Shown: piece after piece, positions 16,754-25,539 of the stretch
How positions within the stretch are numbered: the stretch's first letter is position 1
How the letters are laid out: each line of letters opens with the position of its first letter
Origin: Mumia sp. zg.B17
GTDB taxonomy: Bacteria > Actinomycetota > Actinomycetes > Propionibacteriales > Nocardioidaceae
DNA length: 64,000 bases
Assembly (NCBI RefSeq): GCF_019550915.1
Contig: NZ_JAHWCI010000002.1
Location: 62,001 to 126,000 of the forward strand
Reading direction: 5' to 3'
Made by a program: the position numbers and the translations under genes
The notes under the pieces: generated by a model
Told to the model about the DNA's origin: nothing
The model's database searches: none
The model's input: only the letters and a program-made list of their open reading frames with translations

Positions 16754-17785
16754 ATGCGTGACCTGAACGTCCTCGCCCCACTGACGACGCTGCGGATCGG
16801 TGGGCCGGCCCGCGACATCGTCGAGGTGACCAGCGTCGACGATCTCGTCGACACCGTGCACGACCTCGACGAGGCCGGCGAGCCCGTCCTGCTGCTCGGC
16901 GGCGGGAGCAACGTCGTGGTCGCCGACGAGGGCTTCGACGGCACGGTCGTGCTCGTGCGCACCCAGGGCCTGGAGGCCGACGTCGACCCCTGCAGCGGAG
17001 CGACCTTGACCGTCGCGGCCGGTGAGGTGTGGGACGACTTCGTGGCCCACGCGGTCGCCGAGGAGTGGGTCGGTGTCGAGACGCTCTCCGGCATCCCCGG
17101 AAGGGTCGGCGCGACACCGATCCAGAACGTCGGCGCGTACGGGCAGGAGGTCTCGCAGACCATCGCCCGGGTCCGGACGTACGACCGCGTCGAGCAGCGG
17201 GTCGTCACCTGCGCGGCCGACGACTGCGGCTTCGGCTACCGCACGAGCCGCTTCAAGCAGGACCCTCACCGCTTCGTCGTCCTCGACGTGACCTTCCAGC
17301 TCCGTCTGGGGTCGTTGGCCGGACCGGTGCGGTACGCGGAGCTGGCTCGGGCCCTCGGCGTCGAGGTGGGCGAGCGGGTGCCGCTGCGCGACGTCCGCGA
17401 GGCCGTCCTCGCGCTGCGCGCCGCCAAGGGCATGGTGCTCGATCCCGACGACCACGACACGTGGAGCGCCGGGTCGTTCTTCACCAACCCGGTGCTCTCG
17501 GCCGAGGCAGCCGCGTCGTTGCCGGCGGGCGCCCCGCGCTTCGCTCAGCCCGACGGCCAGGTCAAGACCAGCGCCGCGTGGCTGATCGAGCACGCCGGCT
17601 TCGGCAAGGGCTACGGCACCACCGCGGCACGCGTCTCGGGCAAGCACACGCTGGCGCTCACCAACCGCGGGGGCGCCACGGGCTACGAGCTGCTGGCGCT
17701 GGCTCGCGAGATCCGCGACGGGGTCGAGGACGCGTTCGGCGTCCGCCTCCAGAACGAGCCCGTGCTCGTCGGCGCCGAGCTCTGA
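16754..17785 (+). CDS. murB: UDP-N-acetylmuramate dehydrogenase (MurB)
   Basis: MurB reduces UDP-GlcNAc-enolpyruvate with NADPH and FAD in cytoplasmic peptidoglycan synthesis. The FAD-binding PCMH part includes LTTLRIGGPARDI and LLGGGSNVVVADEGF. Conserved catalytic-domain segments are IPGRVGATPIQNVGAYGQE, GFGYRTSRFK, SAGSFFTNPVL and AAWLIEHAGFGKG. ATG 16754 has GGGAG 8 nt upstream; ATG 16736 is an in-frame alternative that adds six residues and has no good ribosome site. The product has 343 residues. Confidence 0.95.
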   Translation: MRDLNVLAPLTTLRIGGPARDIVEVTSVDDLVDTVHDLDEAGEPVLLLGGGSNVVVADEGFDGTVVLVRTQGLEADVDPCSGATLTVAAGEVWDDFVAHAVAEEWVGVETLSGIPGRVGATPIQNVGAYGQEVSQTIARVRTYDRVEQRVVTCAADDCGFGYRTSRFKQDPHRFVVLDVTFQLRLGSLAGPVRYAELARALGVEVGERVPLRDVREAVLALRAAKGMVLDPDDHDTWSAGSFFTNPVLSAEAAASLPAGAPRFAQPDGQVKTSAAWLIEHAGFGKGYGTTAARVSGKHTLALTNRGGATGYELLALAREIRDGVEDAFGVRLQNEPVLVGAEL

Positions 17786-17816
17786 GCTGCGCCGGCTCCG
17801 GACGCCGCGAACGCCC

Positions 17817-18896
17817 TCAGGGCTGGTCCGTGGGAGCGGCGAGCCAGGCGTCGATCGCGGCCAGGGCCTGGTCGCGGAGCCCCGCGGGGGCGTACGAGCC
17901 CCGCAGCGACATGCGGGCGAGCTCGGCCAGCTCCTCGTCGCTGAAGTCCTGCGCCGCCCGGAGCGCTGCGTACTGACCGGCCAGACGGGATCCGAAGAGC
18001 AGCGGGTCGTCGGCGCCGAGAGCGACACCCACACCGGCCTGCATCAGCGTACGCACCGGCACCTCCTCGAAGGTGTCGTAGACGCCGAGAGCAACGTTGG
18101 ACGACGGGCACACCTCCAGCGTGATGCCCGCCTCGGCCACGGCCGCCAGCACCGCAGGGTCCTCCACGCACCGCACGCCGTGCCCGATCCGGTCGGGGTG
18201 GAGGTGTTCCAGCACGGCGGTCACGCTCGCCGCGCCGCGCAGCTCGCCGCCGTGGGGCATGCTGCGCAGTCCTGCGCGCCGCGCGATGGCGAACGCCGGC
18301 GCGAACGCCGCGGTGTCGCCCCGACGCTCGTCGTTGGAGAGGCCGAAGCCGACGACGCCGCGTCCCGCGTACTGTCCCGCCAGCCTCGCCAGCGTGCGTG
18401 CGTCGAGCGGGTGCCGGGTGCGGTTCGACGCGATGACCACGGCCATCCCGATGCCGTAGGTGGCGCTGGCCTCCTCGACCGAGGCGAGCACGAGGTCGGT
18501 GAACGCGGTGATCCCGCCGAAGAGCGTCGCGTAGCCGGAGGGGTCCACCTGGATCTCCGTCCACACCGAGCCCTCGGCCGCGTCGTCCTCGGCGACCTCG
18601 TGCACCAGCCGGCGTACGTCGTCGGGGGTCCGCAGCACCGACCGTGCCGTGTCGTACAGGCGCTGGAAGCGGAACCAGCCCTTCTCGTCGGTCGCGCGCA
18701 GCCGCGGAGGCCACTCCTCGACCAGCGCGGCCGGGAGGCGTACACCGTCGCGCTCGGCGAGCTCGACCAGCGTCCGGTGGCGCATGGAGCCGGTGAAGTG
18801 GAGGTGGAGGTGGGCCTTGGGGAGGCGGTCGATCGAGCGTGGCACGGGGTCAGTCCAGCCCGTCTGGTGTCCGGTCGGCGAGGGCCATGCGGTCAT
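17817..18896 (-). CDS. Adenosine deaminase family protein
   Basis: This 359-residue metal-dependent amidohydrolase is of the adenosine/adenine deaminase family. The metal motif HLHLH lies at residues 29-33 after PKAH, followed by TGSM. Further conserved elements are MPHGGEL (metal His and catalytic Glu), RIGHGVRC, VCPSSNVALG, and ALGADDPLLF with the catalytic Asp pair. The family deaminates adenosine to inosine in purine salvage; some actinobacterial paralogues act on other 6-aminopurines, so specificity is not settled. ATG 18896 was chosen because the upstream extension would cross the tRNA-Trp region. Confidence 0.9.
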   Translation of the reverse strand: MTAWPSPTGHQTGWTDPVPRSIDRLPKAHLHLHFTGSMRHRTLVELAERDGVRLPAALVEEWPPRLRATDEKGWFRFQRLYDTARSVLRTPDDVRRLVHEVAEDDAAEGSVWTEIQVDPSGYATLFGGITAFTDLVLASVEEASATYGIGMAVVIASNRTRHPLDARTLARLAGQYAGRGVVGFGLSNDERRGDTAAFAPAFAIARRAGLRSMPHGGELRGAASVTAVLEHLHPDRIGHGVRCVEDPAVLAAVAEAGITLEVCPSSNVALGVYDTFEEVPVRTLMQAGVGVALGADDPLLFGSRLAGQYAALRAAQDFSDEELAELARMSLRGSYAPAGLRDQALAAIDAWLAAPTDQP

Positions 18897-19025
18897 CGTG
18901 CCAGCCGGTTCGACTCGACGCCGGGCGACCCCGTACACTTGACGACCGGTGGATGTTTCCACTGTGTTGTCATGCCCTCCGGTCGCTGCAGGAGTGCAAG
19001 GCTGCGCGGTGGGAGCGATCATCGA

Positions 19026-19098
19026 AGGGCAGTAGCTCAACTGGCAGAGCATCGGTCTCCAAAACCGAAGGTTGGGGGTTCAAGTCCCTCCTGCCCTG
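19026..19098 (+). tRNA. tRNA-Trp (anticodon CCA)
   Basis: A 73-nt cloverleaf with acceptor AGGGCAG/CTGCCCT. The anticodon stem TCGGT/ACCGA encloses CTCCAAA (CCA). The T-arm is GGGGGTTCAAGTCCCTC. A TTGACG element at 18938-18943 could be the -35 of its promoter. tRNA-Trp followed by secE-nusG-rplK-rplA is the standard actinobacterial order. Confidence 0.95.
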
Positions 19099-19166
19099 CA
19101 ACAATCGCCCGGTCCGTCCCGACGGCGGACCGATGACGGGCACCACGATCGAAGGGAAACGGTCAC

Positions 19167-19394
19167 ATGAGTGAGACGTCGAGTGCGTCGTCCGAGAGCA
19201 CCCGCTCCGGCCGCACGTCTCCGGTGACCTTCTACCGACAGGTCGTCGCGGAGCTCCGCAAGGTCGTCTGGCCGACCCGTTCTCAGGTCGCCAACTACTT
19301 TGTCGTCGTGCTCTTCTTCGTGCTCGTCATGATGGCCATCGTGGCGGGCCTGGACTACGGCTTCGGCAAGCTGATGTTCTGGGTCTTCGTCTGA
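19167..19394 (+). CDS. secE: Preprotein translocase subunit SecE
   Basis: The 75-residue single-span SecE stabilises SecY in the protein-export channel. It has the amphipathic cytoplasmic helix with the signature ELRKVVWPTRSQ, followed by one transmembrane helix. It is preceded by a Ser/Thr-rich stretch of about 20 residues. It lies between tRNA-Trp and nusG. Confidence 0.96.
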   Translation: MSETSSASSESTRSGRTSPVTFYRQVVAELRKVVWPTRSQVANYFVVVLFFVLVMMAIVAGLDYGFGKLMFWVFV

Positions 19395-19461
19395 CCTACG
19401 GGTCGATGTGGCCCCTGGGCCGTGAATCCGTGGGCCGAGAAGATACGAGGAAAGAGGCGCT

Positions 19462-20589
19462 GTGACCCAGCCTTACGACGAGAACGAGGGCGACGAGCTC
19501 CGCGACCTCATCGGCGAGGACGCACGCTCGCCGCTCAGCTTCGACGAGAACGACCTCGAGGATCAGGAGATCCAGGAGGGTATGGACGCGGCCGTCGACG
19601 CGCTCGAGGCCGACATCCCTCAGACCTTCGAGCCCTTCGCCGTCCGCTCGGAGGACGAGGGCGAGCCCGAGATTCCGGGCCCGGCCGAGGCTGCTGAGGC
19701 CGAGTTCGAGGGCGAGGCGTCGATCGATCCCGAGGTCGAGGACCAGATCGCCGAGACGTCGACCGACGGCGCCTACCTCGCCCAGGGTGAGGACGTGACC
19801 GAGGGCCTGGCCGCCGACGCCGCGATCGAGCGGGGCGCCACCGTCGATCCGGAGGCAGAGGCGCTGATCGCCGACGCCACGCTCGACGAGGAGGCGGCTG
19901 CCGCGGCGGCCGCGGACGCCGCCGACATCGAGGCGGAGACCGACGGCGAGCCCGAGCTCGAGGCCGTCGCGTCAGACCCCCTCGCGGAGTTCCGCGAGAA
20001 GCTCCACAGCCAGTTCGGCGACTGGTACGTCGTTCACACCTACTCCGGCATGGAGAACAGGGTGAAGTCGAACCTCGAGAACCGCACGACCTCCATGCAC
20101 ATGGAGGACTACATCTTCGAGATCGTCGTGCCGACCGAAGAGGTCGCCGAGATCAAGAACGGCCAGCGCAAGCTGGTCAAGCGCACCGTCCTCCCCGGCT
20201 ACGTCCTGGTCCGCATGGACCTCACCGACGAGTCCTGGTCGACGGTCCGCAACACGCCGTCCGTCACCGGCTTCGTGGGCAACGCCCACCAGCCTGTGCC
20301 GCTGACCCTCGCCGAGGTGGAGAGCATGCTCGCTCCCGCCATCGAGGCGCAGGCCGCGGTCGAGCAGCCGGCAGCGGCCTCGTCGTCGGCGCAGGCGCAG
20401 GCGCCGAAGGTCGAGTTCACCGACTTCGCGGTCGGCGACTCGGTCATGGTCGTGGACGGTCCGTTCGCGACCCTGCACGCCACGATCACGGAGATGAACG
20501 TCGACGCCCAGCGAGTTCGGGCGCTCGTCGAGATCTTCGGTCGGGAGACCCCGGTCGAGCTCAGCTTCGCCCAGATCGAACGGGTCTGA
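19462..20589 (+). CDS. nusG: Transcription termination/antitermination protein NusG with long acidic N-terminal extension
   Basis: NusG binds RNA polymerase and links it to Rho or the ribosome. The conserved NGN domain starts near Asp187 ([15 protein letters not shown]) and continues through [13 protein letters not shown] and [10 protein letters not shown]. The KOW domain is at the C-terminus ([17 protein letters not shown]). Residues 1-180 form a strongly acidic, Ala-rich extension with two imperfect repeats ([13 protein letters not shown] and [13 protein letters not shown]). An Ala/Gln/Ser linker joins NGN to KOW. The total is 375 residues, about twice E. coli NusG; acidic extensions are known in actinobacteria but this one is long. 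The GTG start follows AGGAAAGAGG. Confidence 0.95.
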   Translation: MTQPYDENEGDELRDLIGEDARSPLSFDENDLEDQEIQEGMDAAVDALEADIPQTFEPFAVRSEDEGEPEIPGPAEAAEAEFEGEASIDPEVEDQIAETSTDGAYLAQGEDVTEGLAADAAIERGATVDPEAEALIADATLDEEAAAAAAADAADIEAETDGEPELEAVASDPLAEFREKLHSQFGDWYVVHTYSGMENRVKSNLENRTTSMHMEDYIFEIVVPTEEVAEIKNGQRKLVKRTVLPGYVLVRMDLTDESWSTVRNTPSVTGFVGNAHQPVPLTLAEVESMLAPAIEAQAAVEQPAAASSSAQAQAPKVEFTDFAVGDSVMVVDGPFATLHATITEMNVDAQRVRALVEIFGRETPVELSFAQIERV

Positions 20590-20629
20590 GCGCCCGGTAC
20601 GCTCGAACGGGTGCTCCCGAGCACCACCA

Positions 20630-20653
20630 GTGGGAGGGCCGAGGCAGGCCCAC
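20630..20653 (+). promoter_or_regulatory. Candidate L1/L11 autoregulatory hairpin in rplK leader
   Basis: GTGGGAGGGCC-GAGGCA-GGCCCAC folds into a stem with a purine internal bulge upstream of rplK. In many bacteria L1 represses the rplK-rplA mRNA by binding a leader mimic of its 23S site. A related GGGCC/GGCCC stem occurs before rplA near 21136-21152. Assignment as an L1 site is inference. Confidence 0.35.
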
Positions 20654-20678
20654 CGTTACCACGAGAAGGAAAAGAGAT

Positions 20679-21107
20679 ATGCCTCCGAAGAAGAAGATCG
20701 CTGCCCTCGTCAAGGTGCAGCTCCAGGCCGGCGCCGCCACGCCGGCCCCGCCGGTCGGTACCGCGCTCGGTCCGCACGGCGTCAACATCATGGAGTTCTG
20801 CAAGGCGTACAACGCCGCGACGGAGTCCATGCGCGGCAACATCGTCCCGGTCGAGATCACGATCTACGAGGACCGGTCGTTCACCTTCGTCACCAAGACG
20901 CCGCCGGCTGCGGAGATGATCAAGAAGGCCGCGGGCCTGCAGAAGGGCTCGTCCGTCCCGCACACGGACAAGGTCGGCTCGATCTCCAAGGACCAGGTCC
21001 GCGAGATCGCCCAGACCAAGCTGCCCGACCTCAACGCGAACGACATCGACGCCGCGATGGAGATCATCGCCGGCACCGCTCGCTCCATGGGCGTCACCGT
21101 CGACTGA
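20679..21107 (+). CDS. rplK: 50S ribosomal protein L11
   Basis: The 142-residue L11 is part of the GTPase-associated centre. The N-terminal [25 protein letters not shown] carries the Pro residues at the thiostrepton/relA-signalling face. The C-terminal RNA-binding domain ends [26 protein letters not shown] ribosome site precedes the ATG. It is co-transcribed with rplA. Confidence 0.98.
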   Translation: MPPKKKIAALVKVQLQAGAATPAPPVGTALGPHGVNIMEFCKAYNAATESMRGNIVPVEITIYEDRSFTFVTKTPPAAEMIKKAAGLQKGSSVPHTDKVGSISKDQVREIAQTKLPDLNANDIDAAMEIIAGTARSMGVTVD

Positions 21108-21186
21108 CTCGTCGTCCCGACCGACCGAACTGTGGCAGGGCCAGCTGGGCCCGACGACCACGACTGGTAGAGAGAGAAGAACCAGA

Positions 21187-21900
21187 ATGTCTCAGCACAG
21201 CAAGGCGTACGAGAACGCCGCCAAGAAGATCGACAAGGACGCGCTGTACGCCCCGCTCGAGGCGATGGAGCTCGTGAAGCAGTCAGGGTCGAAGAACTTC
21301 GACTCGACCGTCGACGTGTCCATGCGCCTCGGCGTCGATCCCCGCAAGGCCGACCAGATGGTCCGCGGCACGGTCAACCTGCCCAACGGCACCGGCAAGA
21401 CCGCTCGCGTCCTCGTGTTCGCGACCGGCGCCAACGCCGACGCGGCTCGCGAGGCGGGTGCCGACTACGTGGGCTCCGACGACCTCGTCGAGAAGATCCA
21501 GGGCGGCTGGCTCGACTTCGACGCCGTCGTCGCGACGCCGGACATGATGGGCAAGGTCGGTCGCCTGGGTCGTGTGCTCGGCCCCCGCAACCTGATGCCC
21601 AACCCCAAGACCGGCACCGTGACGCCCAACGTCGCCAAGGCCGTCTCGGACATCAAGGGCGGCAAGATCGAGTTCCGCATCGACCGCCACTCCAACCTCC
21701 ACTTCGTGATCGGCAAGGCCTCGTTCAGCACCACCGCGCTGGCCGAGAACTACGCCGCCGCGCTCGACGAGGTCCTGCGGCTCAAGCCGGCCAGCTCGAA
21801 GGGGCGCTACCTCAAGAAGGTCACCGTCTCGACGACGATGGGCCCGGGCGTCCCGATCGACCCGAACCGCACCCGCAACATCGTCTCCGACGAGGAGTGA
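21187..21900 (+). CDS. rplA: 50S ribosomal protein L1
   Basis: The 237-residue L1 forms the mobile L1 stalk of the large subunit and is often an mRNA-binding repressor of its own operon. Conserved stretches include [40 protein letters not shown] and the C-terminal [12 protein letters not shown]-type segment. A strong hairpin lies 34 nt downstream. Confidence 0.98.
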   Translation: MSQHSKAYENAAKKIDKDALYAPLEAMELVKQSGSKNFDSTVDVSMRLGVDPRKADQMVRGTVNLPNGTGKTARVLVFATGANADAAREAGADYVGSDDLVEKIQGGWLDFDAVVATPDMMGKVGRLGRVLGPRNLMPNPKTGTVTPNVAKAVSDIKGGKIEFRIDRHSNLHFVIGKASFSTTALAENYAAALDEVLRLKPASSKGRYLKKVTVSTTMGPGVPIDPNRTRNIVSDEE

Positions 21901-21933
21901 CGGCCTCCTAGGCCGTACGCACGACGCCGCAGG

Positions 21934-21958
21934 CGCCGCTTCCCTGAGGGAGGCGGCG
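21934..21958 (+). terminator. Hairpin terminator after rplA
   Basis: CGCCGCTTCCC-TGA-GGGAGGCGGCG pairs over 11 bp with one G-T wobble. It is followed by TCTGCTGCATTCC. It ends the secE-nusG-rplK-rplA unit before the lipoprotein gene. Confidence 0.7.
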
Positions 21959-22023
21959 TCTGCTGCATTCCCCGTCCTCCCAGGGCCGGTGGAGAGGAAA
22001 GACGGGATGATCGTCCCGCGGGG

Positions 22024-22029
22024 TACCGT
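22024..22029 (+). promoter_or_regulatory. Leaderless -10 box (TACCGT) for lipoprotein gene
   Basis: TACCGT fits TANNNT and ends 6 nt before the ATG at 22036. No ribosome site is present, matching the leaderless layout seen for nuoA and the CDF gene. Confidence 0.5.
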
Positions 22030-22035
22030 GGACGC

Positions 22036-22842
22036 ATGCGCACGCGAACCCTGACGACCGCACTCGCGGCCCTCGCTCTCGCCCTGACCGCCGGCTGCGG
22101 AAGCAGCGCCGACGTGGCCGCCGACGGTGGCGGCGGCTCCGGTGCCGCTGAGTCGTCGACGGGTGGCGGCGCGGGAGACGGCGCCACCGTCCTCACGACG
22201 AGCAACTTCGCCGAAGAGATCACCGGTGCCCAGCTGAAGGCCCAGACGACGCGGCTGACGATGACGATGAGCAGGGGCCGTCAGACGATGAAGGCCGAGG
22301 CGGACGTCAAGACGGCGAGCGACCCCCGCAAGAGCGCGATGGACATGTCGATGGACATGTCGGGGGAGTCGATGAAGATCATCATGGTCGACGGCACCCT
22401 CTACACCAAGGCCGAGGGGATGGCCGACGGCAAGTGGATGAAGATCGGCATCGACGACGTCTCCGGCGCCGTCGGCGGGTCCTTCGACCAGATGCGCGAG
22501 TCGATGGACCCGACGGCGAGCCTCCAGAAGCTCAAGGGCGCCATGAAGGATCTCAAGGACACCGGCGAGACCGAGATGATCGACGGCGTCGAGACCAAGC
22601 GCTACGACGCGGTGCTCGACACCTCCAAGATCACCGAGCTCCAGGGTTCGGCGGCCGCCAGGCTGCCCGACGAGATCACCTACCAGTACTGGGTCGGCCC
22701 GGACGACCTCCCGCGCAAGGTCGTCTTCGACGTCGCTCAGATCAAGAGCGAGATCACCTTCAGCGACTGGGGCAAGAAGGTCGAGGTCACCGCACCGCCG
22801 GCCGACCAGGTCACAGACGCGTCGTCGATGCTCGGCGGCTGA
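22036..22842 (+). CDS. LppX/LprG-like lipoprotein
   Basis: This 268-residue exported lipoprotein has a signal peptide ending in the lipobox LTAGC (Cys near residue 21) and a Gly/Ser-rich linker. The beta-rich domain has amphipathic strands ([49 protein letters not shown]), a layout typical of the LppX_LprAFG family. Mycobacterial members bind and carry acylated lipids or lipoglycans across the envelope. Its position between the rplKA and rplJL operons is suggestive given the nearby mce lipid-transport cluster, but a functional link is speculative. Confidence 0.75.
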   Translation: MRTRTLTTALAALALALTAGCGSSADVAADGGGGSGAAESSTGGGAGDGATVLTTSNFAEEITGAQLKAQTTRLTMTMSRGRQTMKAEADVKTASDPRKSAMDMSMDMSGESMKIIMVDGTLYTKAEGMADGKWMKIGIDDVSGAVGGSFDQMRESMDPTASLQKLKGAMKDLKDTGETEMIDGVETKRYDAVLDTSKITELQGSAAARLPDEITYQYWVGPDDLPRKVVFDVAQIKSEITFSDWGKKVEVTAPPADQVTDASSMLGG

Positions 22843-22851
22843 CCCGGCGAT

Positions 22852-22881
22852 TTGGTGCTGCGCGGTTCGGTCACGTAGTCT
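22852..22881 (+). promoter_or_regulatory. rplJL promoter (TTGGTG-N18-TAGTCT)
   Basis: TTGGTG at 22852-22857 and TAGTCT at 22876-22881 form a good actinobacterial housekeeping promoter. The expected start near 22888 leaves a leader of about 230 nt before rplJ. Confidence 0.65.
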
Positions 22882-22887
22882 GGACGT

Positions 22888-23114
22888 TGCCGAAGACCGC
22901 CGGTCGTCCGCGACTCGCCCGCAAGGGAGTGTCACGGATCGAAGGTCCCGCTCACGCGGGCGGCCCGCGCAGGTTTCACCGAGTGAGACGCACTACCGTG
23001 CGCCACGCCCCGTGCCCTGCGCCGGGGCGTTCGTCGTTTCCGGGCTCGCTGCGCCGGTGGCCTTCGTACGAACCAGGTACCTGCCGCACGGCGGGTACGA
23101 CACGAAGGAGAACC
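22888..23114 (+). ncRNA. L10-type leader of the rplJ-rplL mRNA with attenuator hairpin
   Basis: The long untranslated leader before rplJ contains the purine-rich segment CGAAGACCGCCGG and later GAGTGAGACG, in the position where L10(L12)4-binding leaders occur. Near its end ACGCCCCG and CGGGGCGT (23005-23030) form an 8-bp stem followed by TCGTCGTTTCC, an attenuator-like terminator. L10 binding would be expected to repress rplJ-rplL. The L10-leader assignment rests on position and partial motifs. Confidence 0.55.
23005..23030 (+). terminator. Attenuator-like hairpin in rplJ leader
   Basis: The stem ACGCCCCG/CGGGGCGT has a 10-nt loop and is followed by a T-rich run (TCGTCGTTT). It lies 85 nt before rplJ and would need to be bypassed for expression. 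Confidence 0.5.
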
Positions 23115-23699
23115 ATGGCGCGACCGGACAAGGCCGCAGCGGTTGCCGAGCTGGCGGACGAGTTCCGCAGCTCCAACGGCGCTGTGCTGACCGAGTACCG
23201 CGGTCTCACCGTGAAGCAGCTGCAGGACCTGCGGCGCTCGCTCGGTGAGAACGTCAACTACGCCGTGTCCAAGAACACGCTGACCAAGATCGCGGCCCGC
23301 GACGCCGGTGTCGACGGTGTCGACCACCTGCTCAACGGCCCGACCGCCATCGCCTTCATCAAGGGTGATCCGGTCGAGGTCGCCAAGGGTCTGCGTGACT
23401 TCGCCAAGGCGAACGACAAGCTCGTCATCAAGGGCGGCTTCCTCGAGGGGAAGGCGCTCGACTCTGCCGAGATCACGAAGCTTGCCGATCTCGAGTCGCG
23501 CGAGGTTCTCCTCGGTCGACTCGCGGGCGGCATGAAGGCGAACCTCTCGAAGGCCGCCGCACTGTTCCAGGCACCGCTCGCCCAGGCGGCGCGTGCTGTG
23601 GGAGCCCTGCAGACCAAGGTCGAGCAGGAGACTCCCGCACCCTCGGCTCCGGCCGAGACCGAAGAAGCCCCGGCCGCGGCCGAGGGCTCCGAGGGCTAG
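23115..23699 (+). CDS. rplJ: 50S ribosomal protein L10
   Basis: The 194-residue L10 anchors L7/L12 dimers at the ribosomal stalk and represses its own mRNA. The N-terminus [17 protein letters not shown] and the segment [19 protein letters not shown] are typical. The C-terminal 25 residues are Ala/Pro/Glu-rich. The ATG at 23115 has GAAGGAG upstream; longer in-frame readings run through the leader and the lipoprotein region. Confidence 0.98.
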   Translation: MARPDKAAAVAELADEFRSSNGAVLTEYRGLTVKQLQDLRRSLGENVNYAVSKNTLTKIAARDAGVDGVDHLLNGPTAIAFIKGDPVEVAKGLRDFAKANDKLVIKGGFLEGKALDSAEITKLADLESREVLLGRLAGGMKANLSKAAALFQAPLAQAARAVGALQTKVEQETPAPSAPAETEEAPAAAEGSEG

Positions 23700-23754
23700 G
23701 GCCCGATCACGTATCCGACCCCCCTCGGGGTCCCCAACAGGAAGGACGCCAACC

Positions 23755-24144
23755 ATGGCGAAGCTCAGCACCGAGGACCTGCTCGACGCCTTCAAGGAGA
23801 TGACCCTTCTTGAGCTCAGCGAGTTCGTGAAGCAGTTCGAGGACACCTTCGACGTCACCGCTGCCGCTCCGGTCGCGGTCGCCGCGGCTCCTGCCGCCGG
23901 CGGCGCCGGCGAGGCTGCCGCTGTCGAGGAGAAGGACGAGTTCGACGTCGTCCTCGAGTCGGCCGGCGACAAGAAGATCCAGGTCATCAAGGAGGTCCGC
24001 GCGCTCACGAGCCTCGGTCTCAAGGAGGCCAAGGACCTCGTCGAGGGTGCGCCGAAGGCGATCCTCGAGGGTGTCAACAAGGAGGCCGCCGACAAGGCCA
24101 AGGAGTCCCTCGAGGGCGCCGGCGCCACTGTCACGCTGAAGTGA
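23755..24144 (+). CDS. rplL: 50S ribosomal protein L7/L12
   Basis: The 129-residue stalk protein has an N-terminal dimerisation domain ([20 protein letters not shown]), an Ala/Gly hinge and the C-terminal factor-binding domain with [20 protein letters not shown]. The ATG at 23755 follows AGGAAGGACG. A very strong terminator lies downstream. Confidence 0.98.
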   Translation: MAKLSTEDLLDAFKEMTLLELSEFVKQFEDTFDVTAAAPVAVAAAPAAGGAGEAAAVEEKDEFDVVLESAGDKKIQVIKEVRALTSLGLKEAKDLVEGAPKAILEGVNKEAADKAKESLEGAGATVTLK

Positions 24145-24198
24145 CCTCAGCTCTCTGAGGCTGCGCTCAGCGCACGGAGGCACGTCCTCCAGGCTCGT

Positions 24199-24238
24199 CG
24201 AACGGGCGTCCACCCCCTGTGGGGTGGGCGCCCGTTCG
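24199..24238 (+). terminator. Terminator of rplJ-rplL
   Basis: CGAACGGGCG(T)CCACCCC and GGGGTGG(G)CGCCCGTTCG pair over 17 bp with one mismatch and a CTGT loop. It ends the ribosomal unit before the LPATG/mce region. Confidence 0.85.
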
Positions 24239-24297
24239 CGCGTCCTGGGGCAGGTGCGACATCCCGGGCTCGGCAGGGAGTAACGTCGGTCCCATGA

Positions 24298-24313
24298 CGT
24301 GACCTGGGTCACG
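24298..24313. promoter_or_regulatory. Crp/GlxR-like palindrome (CGTGA-N6-TCACG)
   Basis: CGTGACCTGGGTCACG is a 7-bp perfect dyad around a 2-bp centre and closely resembles the Crp-family GTGA-N6-TCAC operator. It lies 32 bp upstream of the -35 of the LPATG-gene promoter, a position suited to activation. Confidence 0.5.
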
Positions 24314-24344
24314 ACCTGGAGGGTCTCAGTTCGGGTTCTGTGGG

Positions 24345-24374
24345 TTGTGTCACAATGCAACTTCTGGTTACAGT
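24345..24374 (+). promoter_or_regulatory. Promoter for LPATG surface protein (TTGTGT-N18-TACAGT)
   Basis: TTGTGT at 24345-24350 and TACAGT at 24369-24374 have 18-bp spacing and a TANNNT -10. The -35 lies within the small palindrome TTGTGTCACAA (24345-24355), which could be an operator. Confidence 0.55.
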
Positions 24375-24386
24375 CACGGTTATTAC

Positions 24387-24411
24387 CCGGGAGTAGCACC
24401 GCTGCTCCCGG
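24387..24411 (+). other. 5'-UTR hairpin upstream of the LPATG gene
   Basis: CCGGGAGTAGC-ACC-GCTGCTCCCGG forms an 11-bp stem with one T-G pair just after the expected transcription start. It probably stabilises the mRNA; no riboswitch family is recognised. Confidence 0.5.
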
Positions 24412-24444
24412 AGACCACACGGTCGCTTCTGGGAGGAGATCCGG

Positions 24445-25473
24445 ATGCGCGTCAGCGCCGCCGCACGTCGAGGGACCGCGCTCATGGCCGCCGCAGCGCT
24501 GGTGGGAGGGGCGATGCTCGCCCTGGCCCCCGTCGCGGCCGCCCAGCCGGCCTCGGTCAACCAGGTCGCCTACACCTGCGAGTCCGACAACGAGATCATC
24601 AACACCTCTCTCGGCGGCCCGCAGCGGTTCCTGGTGAATGCGCGCACCACGCTCCCGGACGCGGTCCAGTCGGGCGACACGATCCCCGCCACGGCCGCTG
24701 AGCTCGACCTCATCCTTCCTCCCGCGCTGGTGACCCGTATCCGCGAGAAGATGGAGGTGACCACGGTCGGCGGTGCGGCGACGTCCACAGTCCTGCTCCA
24801 GGGTGTCGCCGCCGGCGGCAAGCTCGTCGACACGCTGGAGCCCCAGGTTCGCGGCCTCAGCTCGCCGATGGTTCCCGTGCCGGCGTCGGGCCAGCTGCTG
24901 ATCCCGGCCAAGGGCACCGTCGACCAGATCACCGTCCCTGACTTCCCGGAGGGCTCGAACGGTCTGATCTACGTCCAGATGCCCAAGGTCTTCACGCTCA
25001 ATGCCAAGCTCAACCCGCCCGTCATCGGCGCGATCAGCGAGACCGAGCTGACGTGCACCCGCAACGAGGACACCGCGGCTGCCCGAGTGATCGGCACCAT
25101 CCCCGTCGGCGAGGGCTGCGAGCAGACCGACTGCCCGCTGCCGAGAACCGGTGGGACGCCCGGTGGCGGCGGCAACGGTGGCGGCGACGACGGTGGCGCG
25201 GGCGGCGGTGGCGCGGGCGGCGGTGGTGGCGCCGGCCAGGACCCGCCGGTGATCAACCCGCCCGCGAACGCCCCCGGCAACGACTCCGGCGGATCTGGTG
25301 GCTCCGGCGGATCCGGGAGCGGCGACGGCGATCCCGGCGTCGCCCCGTACACGACCACGGCGCTCCCCGCGACGGGTTCGCCGGTCGGCGTCGGCCTGAT
25401 CGCCCTCCTCGGCATCGCCGCGGCAGGTCGCCTCGCCCTCGCCGTCCGCACTCGTCGTCGCGCCAAGGCCTGA
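24445..25473 (+). CDS. Secreted LPATG-anchored cell-surface protein of unknown function
   Basis: The 342-residue product has a Sec signal peptide (residues 1-34, ending AAA-Q), an exposed domain of about 200 residues rich in beta-strand pattern with Cys residues in AYTCES and LTCTRN, and a Gly-rich linker with two poly-Gly tracts. The C-terminal sorting signal LPATG lies at 307-311, followed by a hydrophobic helix and RTRRR. It should be covalently attached to peptidoglycan or pili by a sortase. A class E-type sortase lies 11 kb downstream, beyond the mce operon. I do not recognise the N-terminal domain. AGGAG lies 7 nt before the ATG. Confidence 0.85.
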   Translation: MRVSAAARRGTALMAAAALVGGAMLALAPVAAAQPASVNQVAYTCESDNEIINTSLGGPQRFLVNARTTLPDAVQSGDTIPATAAELDLILPPALVTRIREKMEVTTVGGAATSTVLLQGVAAGGKLVDTLEPQVRGLSSPMVPVPASGQLLIPAKGTVDQITVPDFPEGSNGLIYVQMPKVFTLNAKLNPPVIGAISETELTCTRNEDTAAARVIGTIPVGEGCEQTDCPLPRTGGTPGGGGNGGGDDGGAGGGGAGGGGGAGQDPPVINPPANAPGNDSGGSGGSGGSGSGDGDPGVAPYTTTALPATGSPVGVGLIALLGIAAAGRLALAVRTRRRAKA

Positions 25474-25539
25474 CGTCCCCCTGCTGATCCTTTGTGGCCC
25501 CTCGCCGGTCGAGGAGCCCGTCCCCCCGAAGGAGCTCCG

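Noticed and set aside
18938-18980. Full promoter for tRNA-Trp
   Set aside because: TTGACG is good but no TANNNT box occurs at the right spacing, so I did not list it separately.
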